Shown piece by piece: positions 43,883 through 55,500 of a stretch of 64,000 bases of DNA. The translations under genes were made by a program, and so were the position numbers. The stretch is from positions 744,001 to 808,000 of the forward strand of contig NZ_JQMP01000003.1 of NCBI RefSeq assembly GCF_000744775.1, written 5' to 3'. The first letter of the stretch is position 1, and each line of letters starts with the position of its first letter. The stretch is from Thermorudis peleae (GTDB lineage: Bacteria > Chloroflexota > Chloroflexia > Thermomicrobiales > Thermomicrobiaceae). The notes under the pieces are model-generated. The model made no database searches and was not told where the DNA came from. It worked only from the letters and a program-made list of their open reading frames with translations.

Positions 43883-46800
43883 CGATGGGAAGGGTGCTGC
43901 TCACGTGTCGTTGTCGCAAGTCGTGCGACGAGGGGTCCAACCCGCCGACCAATTGTTGCAAGGATCGCTGCATCCTGATCCGTGAAGGGCTCGGGGGTTG
44001 TGCGGACAACCGTGATGACACCGATCGGTTGTTCGCTATCAAGCAATGGCGCAGCAAGCATGGTCTTGGTATTCGGCAAGAATCGCACGACGCGCGGGTC
44101 ATGTTCAGCGTCATTGACGACGACTGGCTGACGTGTCGTAAATGCCTGCCAACTCATGCCGTGCTTGCGGGGAAGTACAATCTGACCAACTTGCTCCGGA
44201 GCTGCTCGTGAATAGCGAAGAACAAGGGCATCAGCTAGCTGGTCATAGAGAAAGATATTGACAGCGTTTCCACTTAACGACGTTGAAAGGCTTTCGTCGA
44301 TAATGCGGGCGAGACTGTGAAAGTCTCGGACATCCTCAAGGCGCTCACCAATCGTATGCAGCACCGTGAGCTCAGATAGTGACACGAGCGAGTGTGGAGG
44401 GGTCGGTACAGCTTCTCCTTCACTAACCAGAGAGCGTTCAGTAAAGACTTGGAGGAATGCAGCAACAACACGCGGATGGAATTGGGTGCCACTGCAGCGG
44501 CGAATTTCGGCGATTGCCTCTTCTACGGGCATCGCTTTGCGATAGGGGCGATCACTGGTCATTGTGTCGAAGGCATCGGCTAGACCGATAATCGCTGCGC
44601 CGAGTGGAATGTCTTCGCCTTTGAGGCCATCCGGATAGCCATGGCCGTCCCAGCGCTCATGGTGATGCCGAACGAGCGGCACAATTGGGGCAAGTGCTGG
44701 GTGGGTTGCGAGAATAACTGCTCCCCGTTCTGCATGAGTCTGCATTACCGCCCATTCTTCCGGTGTCAATTTGCCCGGCTTCGTCAGGAGGTGGTCAGGA
44801 ATGCCAATTTTGCCAATGTCATGGAGTAAGCCGGCAAGTTCAATCTGCTCAACTTCATCAGGGCTGCACCCAAGTGTTTCTGCGATCATCCGTGCATAGC
44901 GAGCAACATTGCGCGAGTGGTTGTGCGTGTAGGGATCTTTGGCGTCGACTGTAGCAGCCAGTGCTTGGACTGAGGACAAGTAGAGTTGTCGCTCACGTTC
45001 CCGTTGCTGCGCTTCGCGCAAGGCAAGTGCGGCTTGGTTGGCAAAGAGTTGGAAGAGCGTGAATTCGTAAGAGTTGAATTGATTGCGCCCTGGACGACCA
45101 ATGAGTAACACGCCGAGGAGTTCGTCATCGGCGACCAGCGGTCCAACCATTAAACTCAAGGTGAGGTCTGGCTCAGTTTCTGGTGGGAAAAGCACGCGCG
45201 GATCGTTGCGAGCGTCGTTGACAAGTTCAGCCCGATGAGTGAGGGCGACGAGCCCAGTGATGCCGCTGCCATAGGGGATCGTTGGCGTTTGGGCGAACAG
45301 CGACTCATAGTGATGAGAATATCGCCAGGGACGTAACTGTTGCGCTTCTGGTTCAGCAATATAGACGATGAAGCGGTCGTAGGGCAGAACCCGCTGCAGT
45401 TCGGTTGTAATCGCTTCGAGCGCGTCGGCAAGACGAAATTGGCGCATCAATGCCTGTGAAGTACGCAGTAACGCATCGCGCGCTTGCTCAGATTGCCAGC
45501 GGTCAAGCGCGGTACTGAGACGATCGGCAGCGGTTCGAAGCAAGCGGCTCAGCGTCAGGGTGACGTCTGGTCCCGCCGCTGTGCAAAAGCTCATGAGTAA
45601 GCCAACTTGATGGTCTTGTTGGCGTAATGGCACTCCAATCAGCAGTTCAGCACCAGCCGCCTCCAAAAGCTGTTCAACCAGTGGTTGCAATGCTGCTGAC
45701 ACAGTAGTGGCACCGCGACGCAGGATGGCTGTTCCTTCAGTATCGCTGAGGAGGATCCGAAGCGTCTTGAGATCAAGCTGGTGAAGAATCTCGTGGACGA
45801 CTTGACTCCGGTGAGGGTCAGCATGAGCGCTGTAGAGTTGCTCAATATTCCCGTTCGCCGGACTCCAGAGGTAACAAGCGACAGCTTCACCGAGTACTCC
45901 CGCCGCGCGCCGTACTGCTGCAGGCAAGAAAGTGGCTGGATCGCGGTATTGGAGTAACAGTTCACCAAGTTCGGCGAGAAACCGTTGCGCTCGTTCGCGT
46001 TGCTCGAGCCCTGCGCGTGCTTTCAGGAGCGCTAAAGCTGTGCTCGCCTCTTGAGCTAGCACGGCAAAGAGTCGTGCTTCTTCCGAAGAAAACGGTTGAG
46101 GTTCACTCCTTCCAATACCAAAGATGCCAACAACTGTGCCTTCCTCAAGCAGTGGTTCAATGAGTACCGCATGGAGTTTGAAGCCACCTTCACCAGCGTA
46201 TGTCCGTGGATCAGCGTGTGCATCAGCAACATTGACGGCTTTTCCTGTTCGATACACTTGCCCAGCCAGACTGTGTGCAATGGGAATCGTTCTCCCGAGA
46301 CGGCCTCTCTCCGGGCGAGCGCTAACTCCCCATGCCCAGGTGACGCGAAGAAACTCTTTCTGCTCAATATCTGGCTCAGCGACAATGGCGGCATCGAAGG
46401 AGATAAAGCGCCGAATCACCGTTGCCACGAGGTCCAGCGCCTCGCTCATACTCGTACTGCCATGGATCGTTTGACTGAGCGCCCAAAGGGCTTCAAGCTC
46501 AGCTACGTGTTGCTCGGTGCGTTCCTGGAGGCGCGCTCGCGTAATTGCTCCGGCGACTGTCCGAACGATAGCTTCAGCAGTAGCCACGGCACTCGGTGCA
46601 AAGCCCGTCTCGTCCCGGTAACGCCAGGCGAAGAAGATGCCAAGGTGCATTTCACGATCGACCACCGGCAGCATCAAAATGCGCGATGTTTCAAGCGCGT
46701 GCGCTCGCTGGAGGATGGCATGATTGGGCCCAAGAATGTTTGCCAACGTCTCAAGTGTGATTTCGCTGTGAGCAGTTGACGGGAAAAGATCCCGTGGCAG

Positions 46801-47589
46801 GGTCCGAATTGGGTGCTGCTGAAGGGCTTGTTGGATTAGGACTGCGCCTTCATCAGTTAGGCCTTCACTGTGATAATCAAGGAGCCGAAAGCCAACTTCA
46901 TCGTAAATTGCGAGGATGGCTGCATCAGCACTGAGCGTTCGCTTCAGGGCATGCGTAACCACCGGGAGGATGCTCTCGAGGCTTCCCATGCCTGCGACAA
47001 CTTGGCTAATTTCGAGGAGGGTGTGGAGTTGTTCTCGCTGAATCCGTTCTGCGTCGTAGAGTCGGTTGAATTGGATAGCGACGATGGCAAGTTGCGCTAA
47101 CTCTTCAGCCAGTGCCTGCTCCTCCGGCGTAAACGGCTTGGGCGGATCCCATCGCCAGAGATACACGACGCCGATGACGGTGTCTTCCCAAAGCAGCGGG
47201 ACGGCGAGGCTGGTCAGCGCTCCTTCACGACCAAGCCGACGAAGGACTGGATTCACCGGTGGGTAACGGTCGTAATCTTCAGGCGTCGTGCAGTGCAATG
47301 GACGTTTGGTTTGTCGAATCTCAATCTCCGCCTTGACATCTTCCGGAGCGAATTCGACGAATGCCCGCCGCGGGAGCACGATGTTCTCTGGATGGACGCC
47401 GGCCCAAGCGGCGTAGATCGTGCGTTGGCCACTCTCGTCGTAGACAAAGAAGCTTGCCATGTTGACATGGACAGTTTCTACCAGCCGCTCAGCAACGAGC
47501 TCAAGGAGTTGTTGTGCCGGGGTAAGCGATTCTGGCTCTCCTGATTCTTGGGCTGGAGGGTACTCTGATGACACATTGGGCGACCCCAT
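43879..47589 (-). CDS. Multi-GAF sensor with HD-GYP cyclic-di-GMP phosphodiesterase domain
   Basis: 1236 residues, no membrane helix. Five GAF-like domains run in series (about 25-178, 190-350, 365-520, 530-690, 715-870), then HD-GYP (about 875-1060) and a sixth GAF (about 1085-1230). The HD-GYP motifs are intact: HNHSRN near 889, LLHDIGKIGIP with the HD at 923-924, HHERWDGHGYPDG with GYP at 984-986 and LADAFDTMTSDRPYR. It should hydrolyse cyclic-di-GMP, gated by small ligands or redox/light signals at the GAF domains. No GGDEF or EAL is present. Divergent from the aminotransferase gene. Confidence 0.92.
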   Translation of the reverse strand: MGSPNVSSEYPPAQESGEPESLTPAQQLLELVAERLVETVHVNMASFFVYDESGQRTIYAAWAGVHPENIVLPRRAFVEFAPEDVKAEIEIRQTKRPLHCTTPEDYDRYPPVNPVLRRLGREGALTSLAVPLLWEDTVIGVVYLWRWDPPKPFTPEEQALAEELAQLAIVAIQFNRLYDAERIQREQLHTLLEISQVVAGMGSLESILPVVTHALKRTLSADAAILAIYDEVGFRLLDYHSEGLTDEGAVLIQQALQQHPIRTLPRDLFPSTAHSEITLETLANILGPNHAILQRAHALETSRILMLPVVDREMHLGIFFAWRYRDETGFAPSAVATAEAIVRTVAGAITRARLQERTEQHVAELEALWALSQTIHGSTSMSEALDLVATVIRRFISFDAAIVAEPDIEQKEFLRVTWAWGVSARPERGRLGRTIPIAHSLAGQVYRTGKAVNVADAHADPRTYAGEGGFKLHAVLIEPLLEEGTVVGIFGIGRSEPQPFSSEEARLFAVLAQEASTALALLKARAGLEQRERAQRFLAELGELLLQYRDPATFLPAAVRRAAGVLGEAVACYLWSPANGNIEQLYSAHADPHRSQVVHEILHQLDLKTLRILLSDTEGTAILRRGATTVSAALQPLVEQLLEAAGAELLIGVPLRQQDHQVGLLMSFCTAAGPDVTLTLSRLLRTAADRLSTALDRWQSEQARDALLRTSQALMRQFRLADALEAITTELQRVLPYDRFIVYIAEPEAQQLRPWRYSHHYESLFAQTPTIPYGSGITGLVALTHRAELVNDARNDPRVLFPPETEPDLTLSLMVGPLVADDELLGVLLIGRPGRNQFNSYEFTLFQLFANQAALALREAQQRERERQLYLSSVQALAATVDAKDPYTHNHSRNVARYARMIAETLGCSPDEVEQIELAGLLHDIGKIGIPDHLLTKPGKLTPEEWAVMQTHAERGAVILATHPALAPIVPLVRHHHERWDGHGYPDGLKGEDIPLGAAIIGLADAFDTMTSDRPYRKAMPVEEAIAEIRRCSGTQFHPRVVAAFLQVFTERSLVSEGEAVPTPPHSLVSLSELTVLHTIGERLEDVRDFHSLARIIDESLSTSLSGNAVNIFLYDQLADALVLRYSRAAPEQVGQIVLPRKHGMSWQAFTTRQPVVVNDAEHDPRVVRFLPNTKTMLAAPLLDSEQPIGVITVVRTTPEPFTDQDAAILATIGRRVGPLVARLATTTREQHPSHR

Positions 47590-47825
47590 TGCCGTTTCCC
47601 CTGTCGTCTCCTGGGCCTACCCAGATGATTGCCGTAGCGGATTACCTGCTGTCTGGTACATGGTGTCTAGTCTAGATCATAGCATGGACATGGCAGTGAT
47701 GCCTATCCCCTCTTTGTCCTTTCGACAGCAAGCCGTTTTTCCTAGAGGTGTCCTTCGTCTCCTCTCGACATCTGGCGAGAAATCCGCCACAATCCATCGA
47801 GGATTGGTTGGACGAGGAGGCTTTC

Positions 47826-49187
47826 ATGGCAATACAAACGTGGAATGCGGCCGAACTGATCCGCAAGGATCAGGCATATCATCTCCATCCTGTATCGAAT
47901 TTACACCAGATTCGTCATTATGGCCCACTGGTGCTTGTGCGTGGTGAAGGAGCCTGGGTGTGGGATGCGGAAGGAAAGCGGTATCTCGACGGATTTGCTG
48001 GGCTGTGGAATGTGAATATTGGTCATGGGCGGCGTGAACTTGCGGAGGCTGCCAAGGCGCAGATGGAACAAATCGCTTTCGTCCCAACCTTCTTTGGCTT
48101 GGCAAGTCCTCCGACGATTGAGCTAGCTGCCCGGCTGGCAGAACTTTTCCCCGACCCCATCAATCATTTTCAGTTCACCTCAGGCGGTGCCGAGTCGAAT
48201 GAGACCGCTATCAAGATCGCTCGCTACTACTGGTGGCTCCGTGGTAAGCCAGAGAAGATAAAGATTCTTAGCCGCCAAATGGCCTATCACGGTATTGCAA
48301 TGGGGGCGCTCTCGGCTACTGGCGTACCAGCCTATTGGGAGGGGTTCGGGCCACGGCCCCCGGGCTTTATTCATTTAACCGCTCCCTATGCGTACCGCTT
48401 TGCTCACGGTATGAGCGACGAGGATTTTGTCCAATCGCTTGTCCGTGAGCTTGAAGAAACCATCGCCCGTGAAGGAGCTGAGACGATTGCCGCATTCATC
48501 GGTGAACCGGTACAAGGGGCTGGCGGTGTGGTTGTCCCGCCTGAAGGGTATTGGCCAGCTATTGCGGAGGTGTTGCGGCGACACGATATCTTGCTCATCT
48601 ACGATGAGGTCATTACCGGGTTTGGGCGTACCGGAACACTCTTTGGGATGCAACAGTACGGAGTGATCCCTGACATTGTCTCATTCGCGAAAGGGATTAC
48701 CTCTGGCTATGTGCCGCTTGGCGGAGTTGGGGTTACGGATGCCATCTTCGATGTCTTGTCAAGCCCTGATCGTATGTTCATGCATGGCTTCACCTATTCT
48801 GGCCATCCCGTTGCGTGTGCCGTAGCGCTTCGTAATATTGACATTCTTCTCAATGAGCGTCTGCCCGAAAACGCCGGAGAGATCGGCCGGTATCTTCTTG
48901 AGCAGTTTGGCACGTTACTTGATCGGCCATATGTTGGGAATGTTCGTGGCAAAGGACTTATGCTGCTGATTGAATTGGTAGCTGATAAGGAGACGAAGGC
49001 GAAGTTTCCAGCTGATTTCCGCCTCGGCGATAAGCTCCAGGAGGCAACCCGCAAGCGGGGCGTCATCGTTCGCTGCACTGGCGATGGCGTGGTCATGGCG
49101 CCGCCGCTGACGTTGACACGTGAAGAAGCGGATTTCTTGCTGAACGCGGTTAGCGAAGCAATCGATGAGGTTTGTAACGGACAATAA
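47826..49187 (+). CDS. Class III (omega) aminotransferase
   Basis: 453 residues of the PLP fold-type I class III family: FAGLWNVNIGHGRRELAEAA, FTSGGAESNETAIKIARYYW, IYDEVITGFGRTG and the PLP Lys in VSFAKGITSGYVPLGGV. Close relatives transaminate omega-amino acids, putrescine or beta-alanine with pyruvate. ATG 47826 follows GAGGAGG by 5 bases; an in-frame start 26 codons earlier lacks such a site. It is 38 bases ahead of the DMT exporter gene. Confidence 0.92.
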   Translation: MAIQTWNAAELIRKDQAYHLHPVSNLHQIRHYGPLVLVRGEGAWVWDAEGKRYLDGFAGLWNVNIGHGRRELAEAAKAQMEQIAFVPTFFGLASPPTIELAARLAELFPDPINHFQFTSGGAESNETAIKIARYYWWLRGKPEKIKILSRQMAYHGIAMGALSATGVPAYWEGFGPRPPGFIHLTAPYAYRFAHGMSDEDFVQSLVRELEETIAREGAETIAAFIGEPVQGAGGVVVPPEGYWPAIAEVLRRHDILLIYDEVITGFGRTGTLFGMQQYGVIPDIVSFAKGITSGYVPLGGVGVTDAIFDVLSSPDRMFMHGFTYSGHPVACAVALRNIDILLNERLPENAGEIGRYLLEQFGTLLDRPYVGNVRGKGLMLLIELVADKETKAKFPADFRLGDKLQEATRKRGVIVRCTGDGVVMAPPLTLTREEADFLLNAVSEAIDEVCNGQ

Positions 49188-49225
49188 GGGCGGAAGCCGA
49201 GCATTCCGGGTTGAGGCGTGGCGTG

Positions 49226-50221
49226 GTGAAAAGCGCGGCACGAATGCAAGAGAGCGTGAGTAGACAATCGCTTAGCATTCATGCCGCGCTGCTCCTGGTT
49301 ATCGCGAGTTGGGGCGCAAACTTTGTTGCTGTGAAAACGCTTGTCCAATTGGTAACGCCGGTAGAGATGACCGCGCTGCGCCTTGTTCTCGCAGCATGTT
49401 GTTTCCTGGTTCTCCTGATGATTCGTCGCGAACGTCCAATGATTGCTCGCTCTGATTGGCCACGGCTTGTGCTTGTGAGTTTGCTGGGCTTACCAGCGAA
49501 CACGCTCGCGTTAGCAATGGGATCACGGCTGATTCCGGCAGCGGTAGCAAGCCTCATCGTCTCGCTGAATCCGATCTTCACCGCCGTTGTCTCTCGCCTG
49601 CTCATTGGGGAGGCGATTACGTGGCCAAAGCGACTTGGGATTGGCATTGCTTTCCTAGGATTTCTGATTATCCTCCGTTTCGGTAGCCCAGGCGCCCACT
49701 TCAACGGCGCGAACGTCTATGGCGCCCTCCTCACGCTTCTTGCTCCACTCTCTTGGGCGTTTTATACCGTGCTCAGCAAACCGCTTGTGGCGCGCTATGC
49801 TCCGCTCGAATTAACCGCGAGTGTGGTCATGCTTGGTGCACTTCCGCTTGCTCCAGTTGTTCTCGTTAGTCGACACCTGCACTATGCTCTCCGCGCATTT
49901 CCGGCCGTTGGTTGGTTGGCGCTTTTCATCAGTGCCGTGCTAGCGCTTGCGCTCGCATTTACCCTGTGGTATCGAGCGCTCCGCATCCTGACACCTGTAC
50001 AGCTGGCTGTATACATTTATCTTACCCCGTTCTTCGGGGTTCTCAGTGCACGACTCGTGCTCGGCGAACAGCTGACGCCTTTCGTGCTGCTTGGTGGTCT
50101 CCTGATCCTGCTTGGTGTGATGGTTACCAACACGAGTCAGCTTGGTAAACTGGTCTATGCCTATCCACGTTTACGCCGAGCGAATACCCATCTTCATCGA
50201 GAAGAGGCGAGCGATGAGTGA
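49226..50221 (+). CDS. EamA/DMT family transporter
   Basis: About 331 residues with ten membrane helices arranged as two EamA repeats; [11 protein letters not shown] and [12 protein letters not shown] are the usual first-repeat landmarks, and [22 protein letters not shown] closes the second. Members export amino acids and other metabolites. The start is uncertain: GTG 49226, ATG 49244 and TTG 49211 are all in frame; I favour GTG with GAGG 9 bases ahead. It overlaps moaC by 8 bases, an unexpected pairing. Confidence 0.88.
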   Translation: MKSAARMQESVSRQSLSIHAALLLVIASWGANFVAVKTLVQLVTPVEMTALRLVLAACCFLVLLMIRRERPMIARSDWPRLVLVSLLGLPANTLALAMGSRLIPAAVASLIVSLNPIFTAVVSRLLIGEAITWPKRLGIGIAFLGFLIILRFGSPGAHFNGANVYGALLTLLAPLSWAFYTVLSKPLVARYAPLELTASVVMLGALPLAPVVLVSRHLHYALRAFPAVGWLALFISAVLALALAFTLWYRALRILTPVQLAVYIYLTPFFGVLSARLVLGEQLTPFVLLGGLLILLGVMVTNTSQLGKLVYAYPRLRRANTHLHREEASDE

Positions 50222-50711
50222 CTTGACGCATCTTGATGAACGCGGCAATGCACGGATGGTCGACATCGGTGCAAAAGATGAAACTCACCGGATTGCGATC
50301 GCGTCCGCTGCTGTATACATGCAGCCCGAAACCCTCCAGCGCATTGCTGATGGCACTGTGCCGAAAGGTGATGTTCTTGGAGTTGCCCGCGTGGCTGGCA
50401 TTATGGCAGCCAAGCGCACCGCCGAACTGATCCCGCTCTGCCACCCCTTGATGCTAACAAAGGTTGCTGTTGATTTTGAGCTTGATCCCGAGCGTAATGC
50501 TGTGCGCATTCAGGCGCACGTTGAGACGGTAGGAAAAACTGGCGTTGAAATGGAAGCCCTGACTGCAGTCAGTATTGCGGCGTTGACCATCTACGATATG
50601 CTGAAGGCCGTTGATCGTGGCATGGTCATCAGCGATATTCAGCTTGAAGAGAAGCGCGGTGGAAAGAGCGGCGACTGGCGTCGCGCTGCTCGTGGACAGT
50701 CCATAGCCTAG
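50214..50711 (+). CDS. moaC: Cyclic pyranopterin monophosphate synthase MoaC
   Basis: 165 residues. [63 protein letters not shown] and the C-terminal GGKSG are the family hallmarks. MoaC acts with MoaA on GTP in the first step of molybdenum cofactor synthesis, which would supply the sulfite-oxidase-like enzyme at 2774. ATG 50214 follows AGAGGCG, in the end of the transporter gene. The last 83 bases are antisense to the mnmA end. No other moa gene is nearby. Confidence 0.96.
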   Translation: MSDLTHLDERGNARMVDIGAKDETHRIAIASAAVYMQPETLQRIADGTVPKGDVLGVARVAGIMAAKRTAELIPLCHPLMLTKVAVDFELDPERNAVRIQAHVETVGKTGVEMEALTAVSIAALTIYDMLKAVDRGMVISDIQLEEKRGGKSGDWRRAARGQSIA

Positions 50712-51804
50712 CCTGCGGCGACAAGGGCATTGCGTCGACCAGGTCTTTCACGCGGACAACCTCGGCTGCAGTGCCCCCGCCAAGGACACGGTCTCCATCG
50801 TAGAGAACAACAGCCTGCCCACGGGCAAGCGGCGGAGCCGGCTCCAAGAAGCGTACCCAGGTTCCATCACAGGTCGCAGGATAGCGCGGAGCCTGGTATC
50901 GGATGCGTGCCTCAACCTGTTCGGGCAAGGGGTCATGCCAAATCGGATCGGCGAGGCGGACAGCGACAGTCAGTAAGCGCGTCCGTGGTGCGACTCGCGC
51001 CAGCTTGCGCTGTGGGTCAATCTCGGCGATGTATTGGCGTTCTGGCGTTTGCTCATACCAGCGAAGGCCCCGCCGCTGACCAACTGTCAGGAACGCGGTG
51101 CCGGGATGCTCCCCAACAATGCGTCCCTGTTCGTCGACCACGGGACCTGGCTCTCCGGCTTCAGGATAGGTCGCGGCAACGAGCTGACCGATCCCACCAT
51201 AGGTCTTGGCAAAGCAAAGATCGACCGATGAGCGCTTTTCTGCAACGTACAGCCCTGCTTCGCGCGCGATGTTGCGAACAGTCTCTTTGTCAAGTTCGCC
51301 CATTGGGAATTCCAGTCGCGCGAGTTGCTCAGGCGTAAGCCGGTAGAGCACGTAAGACTGATCGCGCTGTGGATCACGGGCTTCGGCCAAGCGCCAGCCA
51401 TTTCCGTACCAAATCTTGCGCACATAGTGTCCGGTTGCAACTGCGGGAATATCGAGCTGTTCTGCAAGCTCGAGTAGCGCTGGGATCCGGACCTGATGGT
51501 TGCAGAGAACACAAGGGTTGGGAGTCTCAGCGCGAGCGTAATATGCAAGTGTTGGCGCAACAACATGTTCAGCGAACCGATCCCGCAAATCACGCACGTA
51601 GAATGGAATACCGAGCTGAGCAGCAACCATTCGGGCATCTGCTGCCGCAAGATCACCGCAGCAAACGCCTTCTTCAAGTGAATCGGGATTGGTCTCATAT
51701 AAGCGCAGGTGTATACCAATCGGCTCCCACCCAGCACGCTTGAGGAGCAGAGCCGTAACCGCGCTATCGACGCCACCTGAAAGAGCAACCAGAATCTTCG
51801 CCAT
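50629..51804 (-). CDS. mnmA: tRNA-specific 2-thiouridylase MnmA
   Basis: 391 residues. PP-loop [17 protein letters not shown] at the start, nucleophile Cys in TPNPCVLCN, the second Cys in [10 protein letters not shown] and [16 protein letters not shown]-type central part. It thiolates U34 of Glu, Gln and Lys tRNAs. The normal end ([15 protein letters not shown]) is followed by a tail of about 45 extra residues that overlaps moaC on the other strand. ATG 51804 follows GGAGA. The GNAT gene diverges from it. Confidence 0.95.
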   Translation of the reverse strand: MAKILVALSGGVDSAVTALLLKRAGWEPIGIHLRLYETNPDSLEEGVCCGDLAAADARMVAAQLGIPFYVRDLRDRFAEHVVAPTLAYYARAETPNPCVLCNHQVRIPALLELAEQLDIPAVATGHYVRKIWYGNGWRLAEARDPQRDQSYVLYRLTPEQLARLEFPMGELDKETVRNIAREAGLYVAEKRSSVDLCFAKTYGGIGQLVAATYPEAGEPGPVVDEQGRIVGEHPGTAFLTVGQRRGLRWYEQTPERQYIAEIDPQRKLARVAPRTRLLTVAVRLADPIWHDPLPEQVEARIRYQAPRYPATCDGTWVRFLEPAPPLARGQAVVLYDGDRVLGGGTAAEVVRVKDLVDAMPLSPQARLWTVHEQRDASRRSFHRASLQAEYR

Positions 51805-51906
51805 TGTTCTCCACACAACAAGCGCCGGGCAACTCCCGGCGGCTGTTTCCAAGCCGTAGTATGCTGCATCAAGTATAGCGAACGCTCAGGTATGGGAGGA
51901 ACGGTG

Positions 51907-52509
51907 ATGCACGAATCTCCAGAGGTGATTGTGCCAGGTCAGCGGGTTTATCTCGGTCCAATGCGCCCTGAGCACGCGCAGGTCTTTGCGCGTTGGCTCA
52001 ATGACCTTGCGGTCTCGATAACCTTGTCAAACGTGCGACGTATTCCTTTCATGGTTCAAGATGAAGCGGAATGGATTGAGCACATACGCCGCGATCCGAA
52101 TCATGTCGTCTTTGCGGTCTATACCCGTGAAGGCGACCAGCCGATTGGCACCGTTGGGCTGCACGACATAAACTGGCCCGATCGCAATGCTGAACTTGGT
52201 GTCATGATTGGCGAACGAACAGAGTGGGGACAGGGCTATGCAACGGAGGCGATTAGCCTCCTTCTTGACTACGCGTTCACGATTCTCGGTCTGCGCATGG
52301 TCTTCTTACGTTGCATCGCCTATAACGAGCGAGCCTATCGGCTTTATGAACGCCTTGGCTTTCGTCCAGTGGGACGTTTGCGCCAGTCGCACCGTATTGG
52401 GCAGCGGTACTACGACGTGATTTATATGGACATTCTTGCTGAAGAGTTTGTCAGCCCTGTGCTCGCATCCTGGCTTCACTTGCCACATGAAGGTGCTGAT
52501 GTTCCATAG
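51907..52509 (+). CDS. GNAT-family N-acetyltransferase, RimJ-like
   Basis: 200 residues: YLGPMRPEHAQVFARWLND, IGTVGLHDINWPDRNAELGVMIGE, then the acetyl-CoA loop WGQGYATEAISLLLDYAF and LRCIAYNERAYRLYERLGF. This is the RimJ/SpeG-like subgroup that acetylates ribosomal proteins, polyamines or small amines; the target is unknown. ATG 51907 follows GGGAGGA by 6 bases, better than ATG 51892. Confidence 0.9.
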   Translation: MHESPEVIVPGQRVYLGPMRPEHAQVFARWLNDLAVSITLSNVRRIPFMVQDEAEWIEHIRRDPNHVVFAVYTREGDQPIGTVGLHDINWPDRNAELGVMIGERTEWGQGYATEAISLLLDYAFTILGLRMVFLRCIAYNERAYRLYERLGFRPVGRLRQSHRIGQRYYDVIYMDILAEEFVSPVLASWLHLPHEGADVP

Positions 52510-52576
52510 CGAGCTCGTCATTTCTGTGTGAAGATACCCTGTTGGCAAGTGTGTTTATTGGGGTGAGGAAAGCCGT

Positions 52577-55500
52577 ATGCAAGAAACGCATCCGATCACA
52601 GCCCTGACACGGGCATTGCAACCGCGGTTAATTGGGCCCCATCGGGGTGGCCGTGTCGTTGCTGTCGCTGGCCATCCGTTTGATCCCATGACGTTTTACT
52701 TTGGGGCTTGCGCGGGTGGCGTTTGGAAGACGACGAACGGTGGCATGCTATGGGAATGTATCTCTGATGGCTACTTCCAGCGCGCATCGGTCGGCGCGCT
52801 TGCCGTAAGCCACGCTGATCCAAATGTGATCTACGTTGGCACAGGCGAAGCATGTATCCGCGGTAACGTCTCCCCTGGCAATGGTGTGTATAAGAGTACG
52901 GACGGCGGCCGGACATGGCAGCATAGTGGTCTTGAGGATAGCCGGCATATTGCCAAAATTCGTGTTCATCCAACAAATCCCGATCTTGTCTACGTCGCTG
53001 CGTTTGGGCATGCGCATGGACCAAATCCTGAGCGCGGTATTTTCCGGTCACGTGATGGTGGCCAGTCGTGGGAACGCGTGCTTTTTCGCGATGAACACAC
53101 CGGAGCGATTGATCTCGTTATGGATCCACAGAACCCACGGATTCTCTATGCAGCCTTGTGGCAAGCGATTCGGCGTCCCTGGGAACTCGTCAGTGGTGGC
53201 CCTGGCAGCGGCATCTTTCGTTCGACCGATGGTGGTACGACCTGGGAGGAACTTACGCGCCGTCCCGGTTTGCCCAAAGGTATGCTCGGACGAATCGGGC
53301 TAGCGACTTCAGCGCAGCCAGGGCGACTGTGGGCGTTGATCGAGGCCGAGGACGGCGCGCTATTTCGCTCTGAAGACTATGGGGAGACGTGGCACCGGGT
53401 CTGTGAGAAGGGCGACTTACGTTGGCGTGCCTGGTACTTTCACCATCTGTGTGCTGATCCACAGGATCCAGATACGCTCTGGGTGCTCGGTCTCAAACTC
53501 TGGAAGTCCATCGATGGTGGCGTCACCTTTGTTGAAATGCCAACCCCCCATGGCGACCACCATGATCACTGGATCGATCCCCGTAACCCATTGCGCATGA
53601 TAAACGGTAACGATGGAGGCGCGTGTATTAGCTTCGATGGTGGACGGACATGGTCAACCCAGATGAACCAACCGACCGCACAACTCTATCGGATTGCCGT
53701 TGATACACGCTTCCCTTACTGGATCTATGGATCGCAACAAGATAATACGGCTATTGCTCTACCGAGTCGTTCGATTATCGGGGCAATTACGCCAACCGAG
53801 TGGTTTGAGCCCGGTGGTGGCGAAAGCGGTGCGCTCGCAGTCAAGCCTGACGATCCCGATATTGTCGTCGGTGGTGCTATTGGCAGTGGTGAAGGGAATG
53901 GCCGGCTGATTCGCTACAATCGCCGCACCGGTGAGCAGCGGAACATCACGGTGTGGCCTGAAGAAATGGGCATGGCTGAAGGCGCCGAGAGCCTCAAATA
54001 TCGGTTTCAGTGGACGTTCCCGATCTGCTTTTCAACTCATAATCCTACTGTGCTTTACGTCTGCTCGAACGTTGTCCATCGATCACGTGATCTCGGCTAT
54101 ACCTGGGATATCATAAGTCCTGACCTTACCCGTAATGACCCCGAAAAGCTCAAGCCCTCTGGTGGCCCGATTACCAAGGACAATACCGGAGCAGAAGTCT
54201 ACTGCACGATCTTTGCCTTCGCGGAGTCGCCCCATGATCCACAGGTGCTTTGGGCTGGTTCTGACGACGGGTTGGTGCATGTCTCGCGTGATGGTGGCGT
54301 AACGTGGCAAAACGTGACACCACCGGATCTGCCCGAATGGGCAACCGTGAGTTGCTTAGAACCTTCGCCGCATGACCCAGCAACCTGTTATCTTGTCGCT
54401 CACCGCTATCGTCTCGACGATGTTCGGCCACTGCTGTTCGTCACACAGGATTTCGGGCAGACGTGGTTGTCCATCAACGGTGACTTGCCCACTGATGAGA
54501 TCACACGCGTTCTGCGGGTTGATCTAAAGCGTTCCGACGTACTCTACCTTGGCACTGAAACAGGAGTCTGGGTTTCGCTCGATGGTGGAGGGCACTGGAC
54601 TCGTCTCGGTGGGCTGCCCGTTGTGCCGGTCTATGATCTCCTGGTTGTCGATGACGAGCTCGTCATCGCGACGCATGGACGGAGCATCTGGATTCTTGAT
54701 GACCTCGAGCCGCTTCGGCAGTTTGACCCGCAACGCTATGCGACGGAACCAGCCTCCCTCTTCCGTCCCAAAGCGACCGTTCGACTCAAGACATACACAG
54801 GCTTTGGCGACGCAGTTGCTGGGAAGGTGAGTTATCTCTGGGCTGGTCCCTGGATCTTCGCTGTGCGGACAGCTGAACTGCCAACTGGCGTGAAGCAGGT
54901 GATACCTCTCGATGCAGGACAGAATCCGCCGGATGGTGTGCGCTTTGTCTACTTCTTGCGGGAAGAGCCAGCGGCTCCGGTCGAATTTACTATCCTGGAT
55001 GAAGCCGGAAACGTTTTACGGCGATTCTCCAGTGAGCTAGCTCCAGATCCACTTCCTGATCTTCCAGCCGAGAAAAAGCCGACGCCTGAAGTGCGCCTTG
55101 AGAAGACGCCAGGGTTCCATACGTTTGTCTGGGATCTCCGCGTTGAGGGCGCTCGCCGTGCTCTCGGCGATAAGGAGATCGAGGGCTATCTTCGTGGTCC
55201 GCGTGTTTTACCTGGGACATATACCGCGAAATTAACGATTGGTGAGCGGAGTTGGACACAGCCGTTTGTTATCCGAAAAGATCCTCGTCTCACGGTATCT
55301 GATGCTGACCTTGCCGAGCAGTTCCAGCTCTTGCTTCACGTGCGTGACAAGGTTTCACAGGCCCACGATGCGGTGAACATGATCCGCAATCTTCGGCGTC
55401 AGCTAGCCGAATGGCGGAGCCGTGCAGTGCAGCGTGAGGAACTGCACGAGGTCGCGACGGAACTTGCGCGGCAGGATGCCCAGCTCCGATCCATCGAAGA

